The position numbers and the translations under genes are program-made. A DNA stretch of 64,000 nucleotides, taken from the NCBI RefSeq assembly GCF_000215745.1, contig NC_015663.1, forward strand, positions 3,906,001 to 3,970,000. The letters run 5' to 3'. The notes below the pieces were generated by a model. It saw nothing but the letters and a program-made list of their open reading frames with translations. It was not told where the DNA came from and ran no database searches. This DNA comes from Klebsiella aerogenes KCTC 2190. Lineage in GTDB: Bacteria > Pseudomonadota > Gammaproteobacteria > Enterobacterales > Enterobacteriaceae. Below, piece by piece: positions 54,522-63,890 of the stretch (its first letter is position 1; the number at the start of each line of letters is the position of its first letter).

Positions 54522-55379
54522 TTAACCCGCAACCGCCATACCCACGGTCATATGCAGGCCATAAAACAGGCCGCGGCCTATACACTCCGCGACTAAAACC
54601 ATTATCAGCCCGATCAATAACCCGGCGGCGCGCGGCGGCTGGCGGCGGATCAGCGGACACAGCCAGCAGCCGAGACCGAGCGCCAGCAGGATCAGCCGTA
54701 GAACCTGTAGTCTGCCGTAATCCGGTAGCAGGGCGTTCGCCTGTTGTACTGAACTGTGGATCGTGCCGAGATCCGCGCTTTGCAAGACAACAACGGCCAC
54801 GCTGATGATGAGTGCGGCCACGCTAATAGCGGCAAAAAACCAGCCGTTGAAATCGACTTTCGCCAGCTTTAGCAGCAGGGCAGCGAACAGCGGACCGGCG
54901 AGCAGTACCGTCAGGAAGAACGCGCTGGTGGTGTAGCCATTGTACCACGTTGGCACGGTGTCAATTTGGTAGACCCGGGTCATCGCCATCACAAATAGCA
55001 GCCCCAGCAACATGGTGAGAAACAACCAGATTTTGCCAAGTGCCGAGGGCATTTTTCCCACCGCCGCCAATAGCCACCAGAATCCGCCGACGATGAAGAA
55101 GAGGGTGCCGCTGGCGATTTCATTACTGAGCGCTGAAGCGCCAACGCGGTTCAATGAGTTAAATGCCCGTAGCGGCGAGCCGAGATGCATGACAGAAGCA
55201 AGAAAACCTATTCCCATCAATAGCCAGATAAAGAACATGCTGCGCACCAGCCGCTCTCGCGCTTCGCGCTGATCGCAGAGCGACACCCAGCCCAGGCCGC
55301 TGACAATAACCGCGCCAGCTACGCATTGCCCCAGTACCGTAAACAGAACCAGCGGCCATTCATGCCATCCATTTCCCAT
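54522..55379 (-). CDS. ynfH: DMSO reductase-type membrane anchor subunit (YnfH/DmsC)
   Basis: 285 residues, eight hydrophobic spans, DmsC family: GNGWHEWPLVLFTVLGQCVA, HLGSPLRAFNSLNRVGASAL, EIASGTLFFIVGGFWWLLAA. It anchors the catalytic and electron-transfer subunits to the inner membrane and oxidises menaquinol. Starts one base after the ynfG stop. Confidence 0.93.
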   Translation of the reverse strand: MGNGWHEWPLVLFTVLGQCVAGAVIVSGLGWVSLCDQREARERLVRSMFFIWLLMGIGFLASVMHLGSPLRAFNSLNRVGASALSNEIASGTLFFIVGGFWWLLAAVGKMPSALGKIWLFLTMLLGLLFVMAMTRVYQIDTVPTWYNGYTTSAFFLTVLLAGPLFAALLLKLAKVDFNGWFFAAISVAALIISVAVVVLQSADLGTIHSSVQQANALLPDYGRLQVLRLILLALGLGCWLCPLIRRQPPRAAGLLIGLIMVLVAECIGRGLFYGLHMTVGMAVAG

Positions 55380-55380
55380 T

Positions 55381-55998
55381 TTAGACCTCCTTCGGATTGG
55401 CCAGATAGCCGGTGGTATCGCCGCATGGACGGCTGTTGGCGTTTGGTTTTATCACAATGCTCGGCCTGGTGAAGTGCGCCGACGGCAGCGGCGCCACGGC
55501 GGCCAGTTGGCCGTGCTTTTCACGCAGTTCGGCAATCGGCCCGAAGTCCAGCGCCCGCAGCGGGCAGGACTCGACGCAAATCGGTTTCTTGCCTTGTGCG
55601 ACGCGTTCGTGACAGCCGTCGCATTTGGTCATATGCCCTTTAGCGGCGTTGTACTGCGGCGCGCCATACGGGCAGGCCATATGGCAGTAGCGACAGCCAA
55701 TGCACACCTCTTCATTGACCACCACAAAACCATCTTCGCGCTTGTGCATCGCTCCGCTCGGGCAGACCTTGGTGCACGCCGGGTCTTCGCAGTGGTTACA
55801 GGCGATGGAAAGGTAGTAGGCAAAAACGTTCTGATTCCAGACGCCGTTGTCCTCCTGCCAGTCGCCGCCGGCATACTCATAGATACGACGGAAGCTGACG
55901 TCCGGCGTCAGGTTCTTGTAGTCTTTACAGGCCAGCTCGCAGGTTTTGCAACCGGTGCAACGGGCGGAATCGATAAAAAATCCGTATTGAGCGCTCAT
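55381..55998 (-). CDS. ynfG: DMSO reductase-type iron-sulfur subunit (YnfG/DmsB)
   Basis: 205 residues with four [4Fe-4S] cysteine groups: CTGCKTCELAC, CNHCEDPACTKVCPSGAM, CIGCRYCHMACPYGAP, and CDGCHERVAQGKKPICVESC. It carries electrons from the membrane anchor to the molybdenum subunit on the periplasmic side. Between the catalytic gene (10-base gap) and ynfH. Confidence 0.95.
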   Translation of the reverse strand: MSAQYGFFIDSARCTGCKTCELACKDYKNLTPDVSFRRIYEYAGGDWQEDNGVWNQNVFAYYLSIACNHCEDPACTKVCPSGAMHKREDGFVVVNEEVCIGCRYCHMACPYGAPQYNAAKGHMTKCDGCHERVAQGKKPICVESCPLRALDFGPIAELREKHGQLAAVAPLPSAHFTRPSIVIKPNANSRPCGDTTGYLANPKEV

Positions 55999-56008
55999 GG
56001 TTTACTCC

Positions 56009-58444
56009 TTAAACCTTCTCGATTTCGACCAGGTTGGTATGCTGCGGGTTTCCCTTCGCCAGCGGTGAAGGCCGGTGGGTGGTGAGGGTATTCATGCAGG
56101 CGCCGTGGTCGACGCGATCGCCAGCCATATTGGCATCGTGCCATGCTCCCTGACCCATCGCCGTTACCCCAGGCATAATACGCGGCGTAACTTTTGCCGG
56201 AATACGCAGTTCGCCGCGCTGATTAAAGACGCGCACCATGTCGCCGTTTTTAATCCCACGTTTTTCGGCATCGATGGGGTTAAGCCACACTTCCTGGCGG
56301 CAGGCCGCTTGTAAGACATCGACGTTGCCGTAGCTGGAGTGGGTACGCGCCTTATAATGGAAGCCAAACATTTGCAGCGGGAATTGGCTGCGCAACGGAT
56401 CGTCCCAGCCTTCAAAGGTGGAGGCATAGACCGGCAGCGGGCTAATGACTTCGTCTTTTTCCAGTTGCCAGCGGGCGGCAATATCGGCGAGGCGGCTGGA
56501 GTAAATCTCAATTTTGCCGGAGGGGGTTTTTAGCGGATTCGCTTCAGGGTCGCGACGGAAATCGCGATAGGCGACGAAATGGCCGTTCGGGTCTTTACGC
56601 TTGTAAATGCCCATTTTCTTGAGCTCGTCATAACCCGGCAGCGCCGGATCTTTGGCGACCATTTTGGCGTACAGATACTGTAACCACTGCTCCTGAGTTC
56701 GTCCTTCGGTGAAGCGCTGATGCACATCGTCGCCAAGGCGTTTTGCCACTTCACTTAAGATCCAGTAGATAGGTTTGCGTTCGAACTTCGCCGTGGTGGC
56801 GGGCTGGATGAAAATCAGATAGCCCATATTGCCGGCATAGTCGTTAGGGATGATATCTTCCTGTTCTACGGTCATCAGGTCCGGCAGCAGAATATCGGCA
56901 TATTTTGCCGACGAGGTCATAAAGTTTTCGATAACCACGACCATCTCGCATTTGCTCTCGTCCTGCAGGATATCGTGGGTTTTATTGATGTCGGAATGCT
57001 GGTTAATGATGGTGTTGCCAGCATAGTTCCACAGGAATTTAATAGGGACCGCCAGCTTCTCTTTGCCGCGCACGCCGTCGCGGGTGGCGGTCATCTCCGG
57101 CCCGCGAGCGATAGCGTCGGTCCAGCTAAAGCAGGAGATGGCGGTTTTTACCGGATTCTCCAGCACCGGCAGGCGCTCAATGGTGATGGTATAGGTCGAT
57201 TCGCGGGCGCCGCTGTTACCCCCGTTAATGCCGACGTTGCCGGTTAAAATCGGCAGCATGGCGATAGCGCGCGCGGAGAGTTCGCCGTTCGCCTGGCGCT
57301 GCGGGCCCCAGCCCTGGCAGATATAGGCGGGTTTGGTCATACCAATTTCGCGCGCCAGCTTAATGATGCGATCGGCGGGAATACCGGTAATACGCGAGGC
57401 CCACTGCGGTGTCTTGGCGGTAGCGTCGTCCCCCTGGCCGAGAATATAGGCTTTATAGTGGCCGTTGGCCGGGGCATCGGCCGGCAAGGTTTTCTCATCG
57501 TAGCCGATGCAGTATTTATCGAGGAACGGCTGATCGACCAGATTTTCGTTAATCAATACCCAGGCGATACCGGCGACCAGCGCGGCATCGGTACCGGGAC
57601 GAATCGGGATCCACTCATCTTCGCGCCCGGCCGCGGTATCGGTATAGCGTGGGTCGATGACGATCATACGGGCGTTAGAGCGCTCACGCGCCTGCTCCAG
57701 GTACCAGGTGATGCCGCCGCCGCTCATGCGGGTTTCCGCCGGGTTATTGCCGAACATCACCACCAGTTTACTGTTTTCAATATCCGAGGTGCTGTTGCCG
57801 TCGTTGCTACCGTAGGTATAGGGCATGGCGCAGGCGATCTGCGCCGTACTGTAGGTACCATACTGGTTAAGCGATCCGCCGTAGCAGTTCATCAGCCGCA
57901 TTACCGGCGAGGCGGAAGGGGAAGAGCGGGTCATATTGCCGCCGACAATTCCGGAAGAGTAGTTAATATAGACCGCTTCGTTGCCGTACTCTTTTACCAC
58001 GCGTTTCAGACTTTCGGCGATGGTATCCAGCGCTTCGGTCCAACTAATGCGCTCGAATTTTCCTTCGCCGCGTTTGCCGACGCGTTTCATTGGGTAGTTT
58101 AGACGATCGGGGTGGTTGATACGCCGGCGAATAGAGCGCCCGCGCAGGCAGGCGCGAACCTGATGATCGCCGTAGATATCGTGGCCGGTATTATCGGTTT
58201 CCACCCACACCACTTCGTCGTCGCGGACGTGCAGGCGTAGCGCGCAGCGACTGCCGCAGTTAACCGAGCAGGCCCCCCATACGGTTTTTTCTTCTGCTCC
58301 GGTGGCTTGCTGCACGGCGGCGGCCGCGGCGCGTAGACTGAACGGCAGCGACAGACCGCCGGCAGCCAGGGCCAGTGAACCGATTGCTGAGGATTTTATG
58401 AGGTTGCGACGGCTGACGCCGCCGGAATGTTCTGGGTAGGACAT
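56009..58444 (-). CDS. ynfE: DMSO reductase-type molybdopterin catalytic subunit (YnfE/YnfF/DmsA)
   Basis: About 811 residues. Twin-arginine signal SRRNLIKSSAIG, then the N-terminal [4Fe-4S] motif CSVNCGSRC with a later RACLRGRS, the serine region GGNMTRSSPSASPVMRL that would hold the molybdenum ligand, and the closing LTTHRPSPLAKGNPQHTN. Exported folded by Tat; reduces an S- or N-oxide, or selenate in E. coli YnfE/F. Only one such gene is present, so E/F naming is arbitrary. Start moved to ATG 58444, which is well spaced from GGAG; the GTG nine bases upstream overlaps that GGAG. Confidence 0.93.
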   Translation of the reverse strand: MSYPEHSGGVSRRNLIKSSAIGSLALAAGGLSLPFSLRAAAAAVQQATGAEEKTVWGACSVNCGSRCALRLHVRDDEVVWVETDNTGHDIYGDHQVRACLRGRSIRRRINHPDRLNYPMKRVGKRGEGKFERISWTEALDTIAESLKRVVKEYGNEAVYINYSSGIVGGNMTRSSPSASPVMRLMNCYGGSLNQYGTYSTAQIACAMPYTYGSNDGNSTSDIENSKLVVMFGNNPAETRMSGGGITWYLEQARERSNARMIVIDPRYTDTAAGREDEWIPIRPGTDAALVAGIAWVLINENLVDQPFLDKYCIGYDEKTLPADAPANGHYKAYILGQGDDATAKTPQWASRITGIPADRIIKLAREIGMTKPAYICQGWGPQRQANGELSARAIAMLPILTGNVGINGGNSGARESTYTITIERLPVLENPVKTAISCFSWTDAIARGPEMTATRDGVRGKEKLAVPIKFLWNYAGNTIINQHSDINKTHDILQDESKCEMVVVIENFMTSSAKYADILLPDLMTVEQEDIIPNDYAGNMGYLIFIQPATTAKFERKPIYWILSEVAKRLGDDVHQRFTEGRTQEQWLQYLYAKMVAKDPALPGYDELKKMGIYKRKDPNGHFVAYRDFRRDPEANPLKTPSGKIEIYSSRLADIAARWQLEKDEVISPLPVYASTFEGWDDPLRSQFPLQMFGFHYKARTHSSYGNVDVLQAACRQEVWLNPIDAEKRGIKNGDMVRVFNQRGELRIPAKVTPRIMPGVTAMGQGAWHDANMAGDRVDHGACMNTLTTHRPSPLAKGNPQHTNLVEIEKV

Positions 58445-58542
58445 TGTGCTCACTCCATGATTTTTATTATGCGAAATGCCGCTGGCAACAGCGTGGTTGC
58501 TGGCGCATGGGTGAGGAATAATACTTAAATAGGGGTAGGCGA

Positions 58543-58572
58543 ATCTTATCTCCGGTCAACCAGAGATAAGAT
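58543..58572 (-). repeat. Perfect 10-bp inverted repeat upstream of the ynf operon
   Basis: ATCTTATCTC (58543-58552) and GAGATAAGAT (58563-58572), 10-base spacer. No T-run, so operator or processing site is more likely than a terminator for ynfD. Confidence 0.55.
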
Positions 58573-58592
58573 CCTTCACTCGAAAGCGGCGG

Positions 58593-58865
58593 TTATTGCC
58601 CGTCTGAATCGGTGGCCGCCGCGTCGCCGTTGCGGGTATAGATTATCTTGAAGGTGTCGTTAGCGCAGTGGCCCACCACCTGAGCGCCGGGTTGGTCAGG
58701 CTGATCGTTCGGTACAATGGCCAGGCTAAAACCAGAAGCCGGAACGCCGTTGTTGATGATCTTTTGCTGGATCTCGCCTTTTACCCGCTCGCAGGAGTCC
58801 GGCGCTGCCAGTGCGGATGCCGAACTCAGCAGCAGGGCCGCGCACAACCATGAGGATAGTTTCAT
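58593..58865 (-). CDS. ynfD: DUF1161 family periplasmic protein YnfD
   Basis: About 90 residues: signal peptide KLSSWLCAALLLSSASALAA, then PDSCERVKGEIQQKIINNGV and VVGHCANDTFKIIYTR. Two mature cysteines could form a disulfide. Function unknown. Start MKLSS (58865), six bases from AAGGAG. Confidence 0.9.
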   Translation of the reverse strand: MKLSSWLCAALLLSSASALAAPDSCERVKGEIQQKIINNGVPASGFSLAIVPNDQPDQPGAQVVGHCANDTFKIIYTRNGDAAATDSDGQ

Positions 58866-58968
58866 CATAAGCTCCTTATTGATGTCATCCAGTTTTAAGC
58901 ATAGCAGAATTGGTGTAAACAATTGTATTTGCTAAAATGATTGGAATGTTCCCAAAAAGGTAGCGGCT

Positions 58969-59679
58969 GTGAATAAACTGTTTTTGCTGATCCCGGCGGC
59001 GTTGCTGCTCAGCGCCTGCGATAAGCCGTCAGCGCCGGCGGCGTTTACCCCGGAGATGGCCAGTTTTTCCAATGAGTTCGAGTTCGATCCGCTGCGCGGC
59101 CCGGTTAAAACCTTTACTCAGATCCTGTTCGACGACCAGGGCGAAATGGTGAAACGGGTGCGTGCCCAGGTGTCGGCAGAAGGCTGTTTTGATCTGCTGG
59201 ATTTTACCGACCTCGAAAACAAAACCGGCGCGACGCTGGTACTTGACGCGAATTACTATCTGGATGCGCAAACGCAGGAGAAACGCCTGCGGCTGCAGGG
59301 GAAATGCCAGCTCGCCGAGATGCCGGCGGCGGGCGTCAGCTGGGAGACCGATGACAACGGCTTTGTGGTGACGGCTCGCGGGAAAGAGAGTACTTCCAGC
59401 TATCGCTACGACAGCGAAGGTTATCCGCTGGGCAAAACCACCACCGCGAAAGATGAGCGCTTCAGCGTCGTATCGACGCCATCTACCGATCCGCGTAAAA
59501 AGCTTGATTACAGCGCGGTGAGCGTATTTAACGACCGCGCGTTAGGCAAGGTCAATCAAACCTGCGACTATGACGATCACGACAACCCGATCCGCTGCGA
59601 GATGCAGGTTGTTGATGAAAGCGTCCAGCCGGCGGTGACGCGACACTACAGCATCAAAAACAGTATCGACTACTACTGA
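58969..59679 (+). CDS. ynfC: Lipoprotein YnfC (UPF0257)
   Basis: 236 residues, GTG start. Lipobox LLLSAC at residues 12-17 marks a lipoprotein; the residue after Cys is Asp, which predicts inner-membrane retention by the +2 rule. Conserved blocks: [39 protein letters not shown] and [13 protein letters not shown]. Function unknown. Divergent from ynfD; overlaps speG by seven bases tail-to-tail. Confidence 0.92.
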   Translation: MNKLFLLIPAALLLSACDKPSAPAAFTPEMASFSNEFEFDPLRGPVKTFTQILFDDQGEMVKRVRAQVSAEGCFDLLDFTDLENKTGATLVLDANYYLDAQTQEKRLRLQGKCQLAEMPAAGVSWETDDNGFVVTARGKESTSSYRYDSEGYPLGKTTTAKDERFSVVSTPSTDPRKKLDYSAVSVFNDRALGKVNQTCDYDDHDNPIRCEMQVVDESVQPAVTRHYSIKNSIDYY

Positions 59680-60233
59680 GCGGTGGGCTTGAGTAGCGTC
59701 TGGCCTTGAGGACGATGTTTCTCAAGGTACTGATGCTGGAACAGGCACATGCGAATGGTATTGCGGTATTCGCCGTTGATAAAGAACTCGTGAATCAGCT
59801 CGCCTTCGACCATGAAACCGAGTTTGCGGTAGATATGGATCGCTTTTTCGTTTTCTTTATCAACAATCAGATACAGCTTATACAAATTGAGAACGGTAAA
59901 GCCGTAGTCCATTGCCAGCTTAGCGGCGCGCGTCGCCAGCCCTTTGCCCTGATATTCCGGGGAGATGATAATCTGGAACTCGGCGCGACGGTGAACGTGG
60001 TTTATCTCCACCAGTTCAACCAGCCCGGCTTTTTCGCCATCGCATTCGATAACGAAACGGCGTTCACTTTGATCGTGAATGTGTTTGTCGTAAAGGTCAG
60101 AGAGTTCGACGAAGGCCTCGTAAGGTTCTTCAAACCAGTAACGCATTACGCTGGCGTTATTATCAAGCTGGTGGACGAAGCGTAGGTCTTCGCGCTCAAG
60201 CGGGCGGAGTTTGACGTGAGGGGCGTCAGACAT
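59673..60233 (-). CDS. speG: Spermidine N1-acetyltransferase SpeG
   Basis: 186 residues, GNAT family: [40 protein letters not shown], acetyl-CoA loop [20 protein letters not shown], and [14 protein letters not shown]. Acetylates spermidine and spermine to limit polyamine toxicity, in the cytoplasm. Start [13 protein letters not shown] (60233) by homology. Complements MdtJI export. Confidence 0.96.
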   Translation of the reverse strand: MSDAPHVKLRPLEREDLRFVHQLDNNASVMRYWFEEPYEAFVELSDLYDKHIHDQSERRFVIECDGEKAGLVELVEINHVHRRAEFQIIISPEYQGKGLATRAAKLAMDYGFTVLNLYKLYLIVDKENEKAIHIYRKLGFMVEGELIHEFFINGEYRNTIRMCLFQHQYLEKHRPQGQTLLKPTAQ

Positions 60234-60290
60234 GGGAAATCCTGTGTGCATGAATAGAAATAGAGGATGGCGCCCACGGGCGCCGGGGAA

Positions 60291-60632
60291 TTATGGCGTA
60301 ATAACGCGACCGGTACGGCGGTCAAGACAGCGCAGGGTGTTAGGTTCCCAGTAGGCGTTGACGTTGGCGCTCTTCTGGCAGTTATCCTGCGCATCGAAGG
60401 CGACGTCGGTTTTGTCCCACTCTTTCTCCGCGCGTTTATTCACCTTCTGCCGTAGCGAGCGGGTATCGTTCCACTGCTCTTTTTCCATTGCGGCTTGCTG
60501 ACGGCTCTGCGCGCTGTCGCCGGACTCGATCACCAGTTTGTCGGTTTGCGCGAAGGACGAAGCGGTATAGACCATTGCGCTTGCCGCCAGCAGGGCGGTC
60601 AGGCACCAGCGTTTATTGCGTGTCATTTTCAT
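60291..60632 (-). CDS. ynfB: Periplasmic protein YnfB (UPF0482)
   Basis: About 113 residues. Signal peptide ([20 protein letters not shown]), then [40 protein letters not shown], and [20 protein letters not shown]. Function unknown. ATG 60632 behind AAGGAAATCGTG; a GTG just before is ignored. Confidence 0.92.
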   Translation of the reverse strand: MKMTRNKRWCLTALLAASAMVYTASSFAQTDKLVIESGDSAQSRQQAAMEKEQWNDTRSLRQKVNKRAEKEWDKTDVAFDAQDNCQKSANVNAYWEPNTLRCLDRRTGRVITP

Positions 60633-60780
60633 CACGATTTCCTTTGAGTGATAAAAAGGGTTAACCAGTTGGACAAGTTTACTACAACTCGCTACCCGCG
60701 CCTACCGGACAAAATGGCATGGGTGCCTGCGCATTATCGCGTACACTAGTGCAACAAATTGTCTCATTTACCAAATTTTA

Positions 60781-61107
60781 ATGCTGAAAACCACGTTACT
60801 TTTCTTTGCTACCGCGCTGTGTGAAATCATCGGCTGTTACCTGCCGTGGCTATGGCTGAAGCGGGGCGGTTCGCCGCTGTTGTTGATCCCGACTGCGATG
60901 GCGCTGGCGATGTTCGTCTGGCTACTGACCCTGCACCCGGAGGCCAGCGGCAGAGTGTATGCCGCTTATGGCGGCGTCTACGTCTGCACCGCGCTGCTGT
61001 GGCTGCGTTTCGTCGATGGTGTGAAGCTAAGCCACTTTGACTGGGCGGGGGCGGCGATTGCGCTATGCGGCATGTTGATCATCGTTGCAGGCTGGGGGCG
61101 GGCTTAA
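60781..61107 (+). CDS. ynfA: Inner-membrane protein YnfA (UPF0060)
   Basis: 108 residues, four spans, SMR-like fold: [59 protein letters not shown]. Proposed small multidrug-type transporter; activity uncertain. No evident Shine-Dalgarno sequence just before the ATG. Confidence 0.93.
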   Translation: MLKTTLLFFATALCEIIGCYLPWLWLKRGGSPLLLIPTAMALAMFVWLLTLHPEASGRVYAAYGGVYVCTALLWLRFVDGVKLSHFDWAGAAIALCGMLIIVAGWGRA

Positions 61108-61169
61108 CGTCGCGCATCAGGATAAAAAATCGCCCTTTGTGATCTTCCACGCTAATTTTAACCTTGATT

Positions 61170-61212
61170 CTTGTATGGTAGCCGACTAGTTGCCTTACTT
61201 ACTCTAACCGCA
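61170..61212. promoter_or_regulatory. Promoter element shared with rspA (copy 1)
   Basis: CTTGTATGGTAG at 61170-61181 and CTAACCGCA at 61204-61212, upstream of the MFS gene. The same two words recur before rspA. Probable operator of a common regulator, such as the GntR-type RspR. Confidence 0.6.
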
Positions 61213-61239
61213 TCATGCTGTTTATCGTAAGAGGCAATT

Positions 61240-62523
61240 ATGGCTACACAAACCCTTGCCAGCGAAGCTGGCGCCAAACCCGTGCGCATTGGCCGGGTGC
61301 AAAAAGTCACCCTGACGCTGCTGTTTATCGCCGGTATCGTCAACTTCCTCGATCGTTCGTCATTAAGCGTCGCCGGTGAGGCTATTCGCGGCGATCTCGG
61401 GCTCAGCGCGACCGAATTTGGCGTACTGCTCTCCGCCTTCTCGCTATCATATGGTTTCGCGCAGCTGCCCTCGGGGATTTTGCTCGACCGCTTCGGCCCG
61501 CGGATCGTATTGGGGGCGGGGCTGATTTTCTGGTCGCTGATGCAGGCGCTGACCGGGGTAGTGAACTCCTTTAGCCATTTTATTTTACTGCGCATTGGCC
61601 TCGGAATTGGCGAAGCGCCGTTTATGCCGGCGGGGGTAAAATCCATTACCGACTGGTACGTACAAAAAGAGCGCGGCACCGCGGTCGGCATTTTTAACTC
61701 GTCAACGGTGCTTGGCCAGGCGATTGCGCCGCCAGCGCTGGTGCTGATGCAGATAGCCTGGGGCTGGCGCACCATGTTCGTGGTTATCGGCCTTGCGGGG
61801 ATCGTTGTGGGCCTGTGCTGGTACGCGTGGTATCGCAACCGCGCGCAATTCGATCTGCAGCAGGAGGAGCGCCAGTATCTGGCGGCGCCGGAAAAAGCGC
61901 GCCCAACGCTGGTATTCAGCGAGTGGCTGGCGTTGTTCAAACGGCGCACCACCTGGGGCATGATTTTAGGCTTCTCCGGGGTTAACTATACCGGCTGGCT
62001 GTATATCGCGTGGCTGCCGGGTTATCTGCAGGCGCAGCAGGGATTGAGCCTTGCGAAAACCGGCTGGGTGGCGGCGATCCCGTTCCTGGCCGCGGCGGTG
62101 GGCATGTGGGTCAATGGGCTGGTGGTCGATGCGCTGGCGCGCCGCGGTTACGATCTGGCAAAAACGCGCAAAACGGCCATTGTGGTTGGCCTGACGCTTT
62201 CTGCGCTCGGCACGCTGCTGGTGGTGCAATCAAACTCGCCGACCCAGGCGGTGGCGTTTATCTCCATGGCACTATTCTGCGTCCACTTTGCCGGGACCTC
62301 GGCCTGGGGGCTGGTACAGGTGATGGTCAGCGAGAATAAAGTCGCGTCGGTGGCGGCGATTCAGAACTTCGGCAGCTTTGTTTTCGCCTCTTTTGCACCG
62401 GTCGTCACCGGTTGGGTGGTGGATACCACGCACTCCTTCAACCTGGCCTTGGTTATCGCCGCCTGCGTGACCTTTGCCGGCGCGCTGTGTTATTTCTTCA
62501 TCGTAAAAGACCGCATCAATTAA
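61240..62523 (+). CDS. MFS transporter of the sugar-acid (ACS) type, next to rspAB
   Basis: 427 residues, 12 spans, anion:cation symporter branch of the major facilitator family: GIVNFLDRSSLSVAGEAIRG, GFAQLPSGILLDRFGPRIVL, GEAPFMPAGVKSITDWYVQK. Such carriers import galactonate, glucarate or related sugar acids. Context with RspA (mannonate/altronate dehydratase family) and RspB suggests a sugar-acid substrate. Not present here in E. coli K-12. GAGGCAATT precedes the start. Confidence 0.88.
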   Translation: MATQTLASEAGAKPVRIGRVQKVTLTLLFIAGIVNFLDRSSLSVAGEAIRGDLGLSATEFGVLLSAFSLSYGFAQLPSGILLDRFGPRIVLGAGLIFWSLMQALTGVVNSFSHFILLRIGLGIGEAPFMPAGVKSITDWYVQKERGTAVGIFNSSTVLGQAIAPPALVLMQIAWGWRTMFVVIGLAGIVVGLCWYAWYRNRAQFDLQQEERQYLAAPEKARPTLVFSEWLALFKRRTTWGMILGFSGVNYTGWLYIAWLPGYLQAQQGLSLAKTGWVAAIPFLAAAVGMWVNGLVVDALARRGYDLAKTRKTAIVVGLTLSALGTLLVVQSNSPTQAVAFISMALFCVHFAGTSAWGLVQVMVSENKVASVAAIQNFGSFVFASFAPVVTGWVVDTTHSFNLALVIAACVTFAGALCYFFIVKDRIN

Positions 62524-62530
62524 TCGCTAA

Positions 62531-62553
62531 CGGGGGGCGCCAGGCGCCCCCCG
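62531..62553 (+). terminator. GC hairpin after the MFS gene (possible terminator)
   Basis: CGGGGGGCGC and GCGCCCCCCG pair over a 3-base loop, eight bases after the stop. No U-tract, so termination would be incomplete. Confidence 0.5.
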
Positions 62554-62599
62554 CAACCACATCCGTTTGTGATCCTTCGCATCTTTTTTAAATATCATA

Positions 62600-62646
62600 C
62601 TTGTATGGTAGTAGGTCTGGTGATTTAATTTTGATCACTAACCGCA
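62600..62646. promoter_or_regulatory. Promoter element shared with the MFS gene (copy 2)
   Basis: CTTGTATGGTAG at 62600-62611 and CTAACCGCA at 62638-62646, just before rspA. Repeats the layout at 61170-61212, with spacing 38 instead of 34 bases. Confidence 0.6.
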
Positions 62647-62665
62647 CAGATGTAAGGAATTACCC

Positions 62666-63880
62666 ATGAAGATCGTTGCCGCCGACGTGTTCGTTACCTG
62701 TCCAGGGCGTAACTTCGTCACCTTAAAAATCACCACCGATGAAGGGATTGTCGGCCTCGGTGATGCCACGCTAAACGGCCGTGAATTGTCGGTCGCCTCA
62801 TACCTGAAAGATCACCTTTGTCCGCAGCTGATTGGCCGTGATGCTCACCGCATCGAAGATATCTGGCAGTTCTTCTACAAAGGCGCTTACTGGCGCCGCG
62901 GCCCGGTGACCATGTCGGCGATTTCCGCCGTTGATATGGCGCTGTGGGATATCAAAGCCAAAGCCGCCGGAATGCCGCTTTACCAACTGCTGGGCGGCGC
63001 CTCGCGCGAAGGGGTGATGGTCTACTGCCACACCACCGGTCATTCCATTGATGAAGTGCTGGACGACTACGCCCGCCATCAGGAAATGGGTTTTAAGGCG
63101 ATCCGCGTGCAGTGCGGTATTCCGGGGATGAAAACCACCTACGGCATGGCCAAGGGCAAAGGTCAGGCATACGAGCCGGCGACCAAAGGCGTGTGGCCGG
63201 AAGAACAGCTGTGGTCAACGGAAAAATATCTCCATTTTACCCCGCGGCTGTTTGCCGCCGTGCGCGAAAGATTTGGCTTTAACGAGCACCTGCTACACGA
63301 CATGCACCATCGCCTGACGCCGATCGAGGCGGCGCGCTTTGGTAAAAGCATTGAGGAGTATCGCCTGTTCTGGATGGAAGATCCGACCCCGGCAGAGAAT
63401 CAGGCGTGCTTCCGCTTAATCCGCCAGCATACCGTCACGCCGATTGCCGTCGGCGAAGTCTTTAATAGCATCTGGGATTGCAAACAGCTGATTGAAGAGC
63501 AGCTCATTGATTATATCCGCACCACCATTACCCACGCTGGCGGGATCAGCGGAATGCGGCGCATCGCCGATTTTGCTTCGTTGTACCAGGTACGCACCGG
63601 TTCTCACGGGCCGTCAGATCTCTCTCCGGTATGTATGGCGGCGGCGCTGCATTTCGACCTGTGGGTGCCAAATTTCGGTGTACAGGAGTACATGGGCTAT
63701 TCCGAACAGATGCTGGAGGTCTTCCCGCATAGCTGGCGTTTTGACAATGGCTATATGCATCCGGGCGATAAACCGGGGCTGGGCATCGAATTCGACGAGA
63801 AGCTGGCGGCGAAATATCCCTATGAACCCGCCTGTCTGCCGGTGGCGCGCCTCGAAGATGGCACGCTGTGGAATTGGTAA
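62666..63880 (+). CDS. rspA: RspA, enolase-superfamily mannonate dehydratase-like protein
   Basis: 404 residues, matching E. coli Rsp[76 protein letters not shown] and [20 protein letters not shown]. The acidic metal ligands of the enolase superfamily are in the D-M-H, E-D-P and G-E-V segments. The family dehydrates mannonate or related sugar acids with low activity; E. coli rspAB was named for a starvation-sensing phenotype. Starts behind AAGGAATTACCC. Confidence 0.95.
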   Translation: MKIVAADVFVTCPGRNFVTLKITTDEGIVGLGDATLNGRELSVASYLKDHLCPQLIGRDAHRIEDIWQFFYKGAYWRRGPVTMSAISAVDMALWDIKAKAAGMPLYQLLGGASREGVMVYCHTTGHSIDEVLDDYARHQEMGFKAIRVQCGIPGMKTTYGMAKGKGQAYEPATKGVWPEEQLWSTEKYLHFTPRLFAAVRERFGFNEHLLHDMHHRLTPIEAARFGKSIEEYRLFWMEDPTPAENQACFRLIRQHTVTPIAVGEVFNSIWDCKQLIEEQLIDYIRTTITHAGGISGMRRIADFASLYQVRTGSHGPSDLSPVCMAAALHFDLWVPNFGVQEYMGYSEQMLEVFPHSWRFDNGYMHPGDKPGLGIEFDEKLAAKYPYEPACLPVARLEDGTLWNW

Positions 63881-63890
63881 GGAGAGAAAA

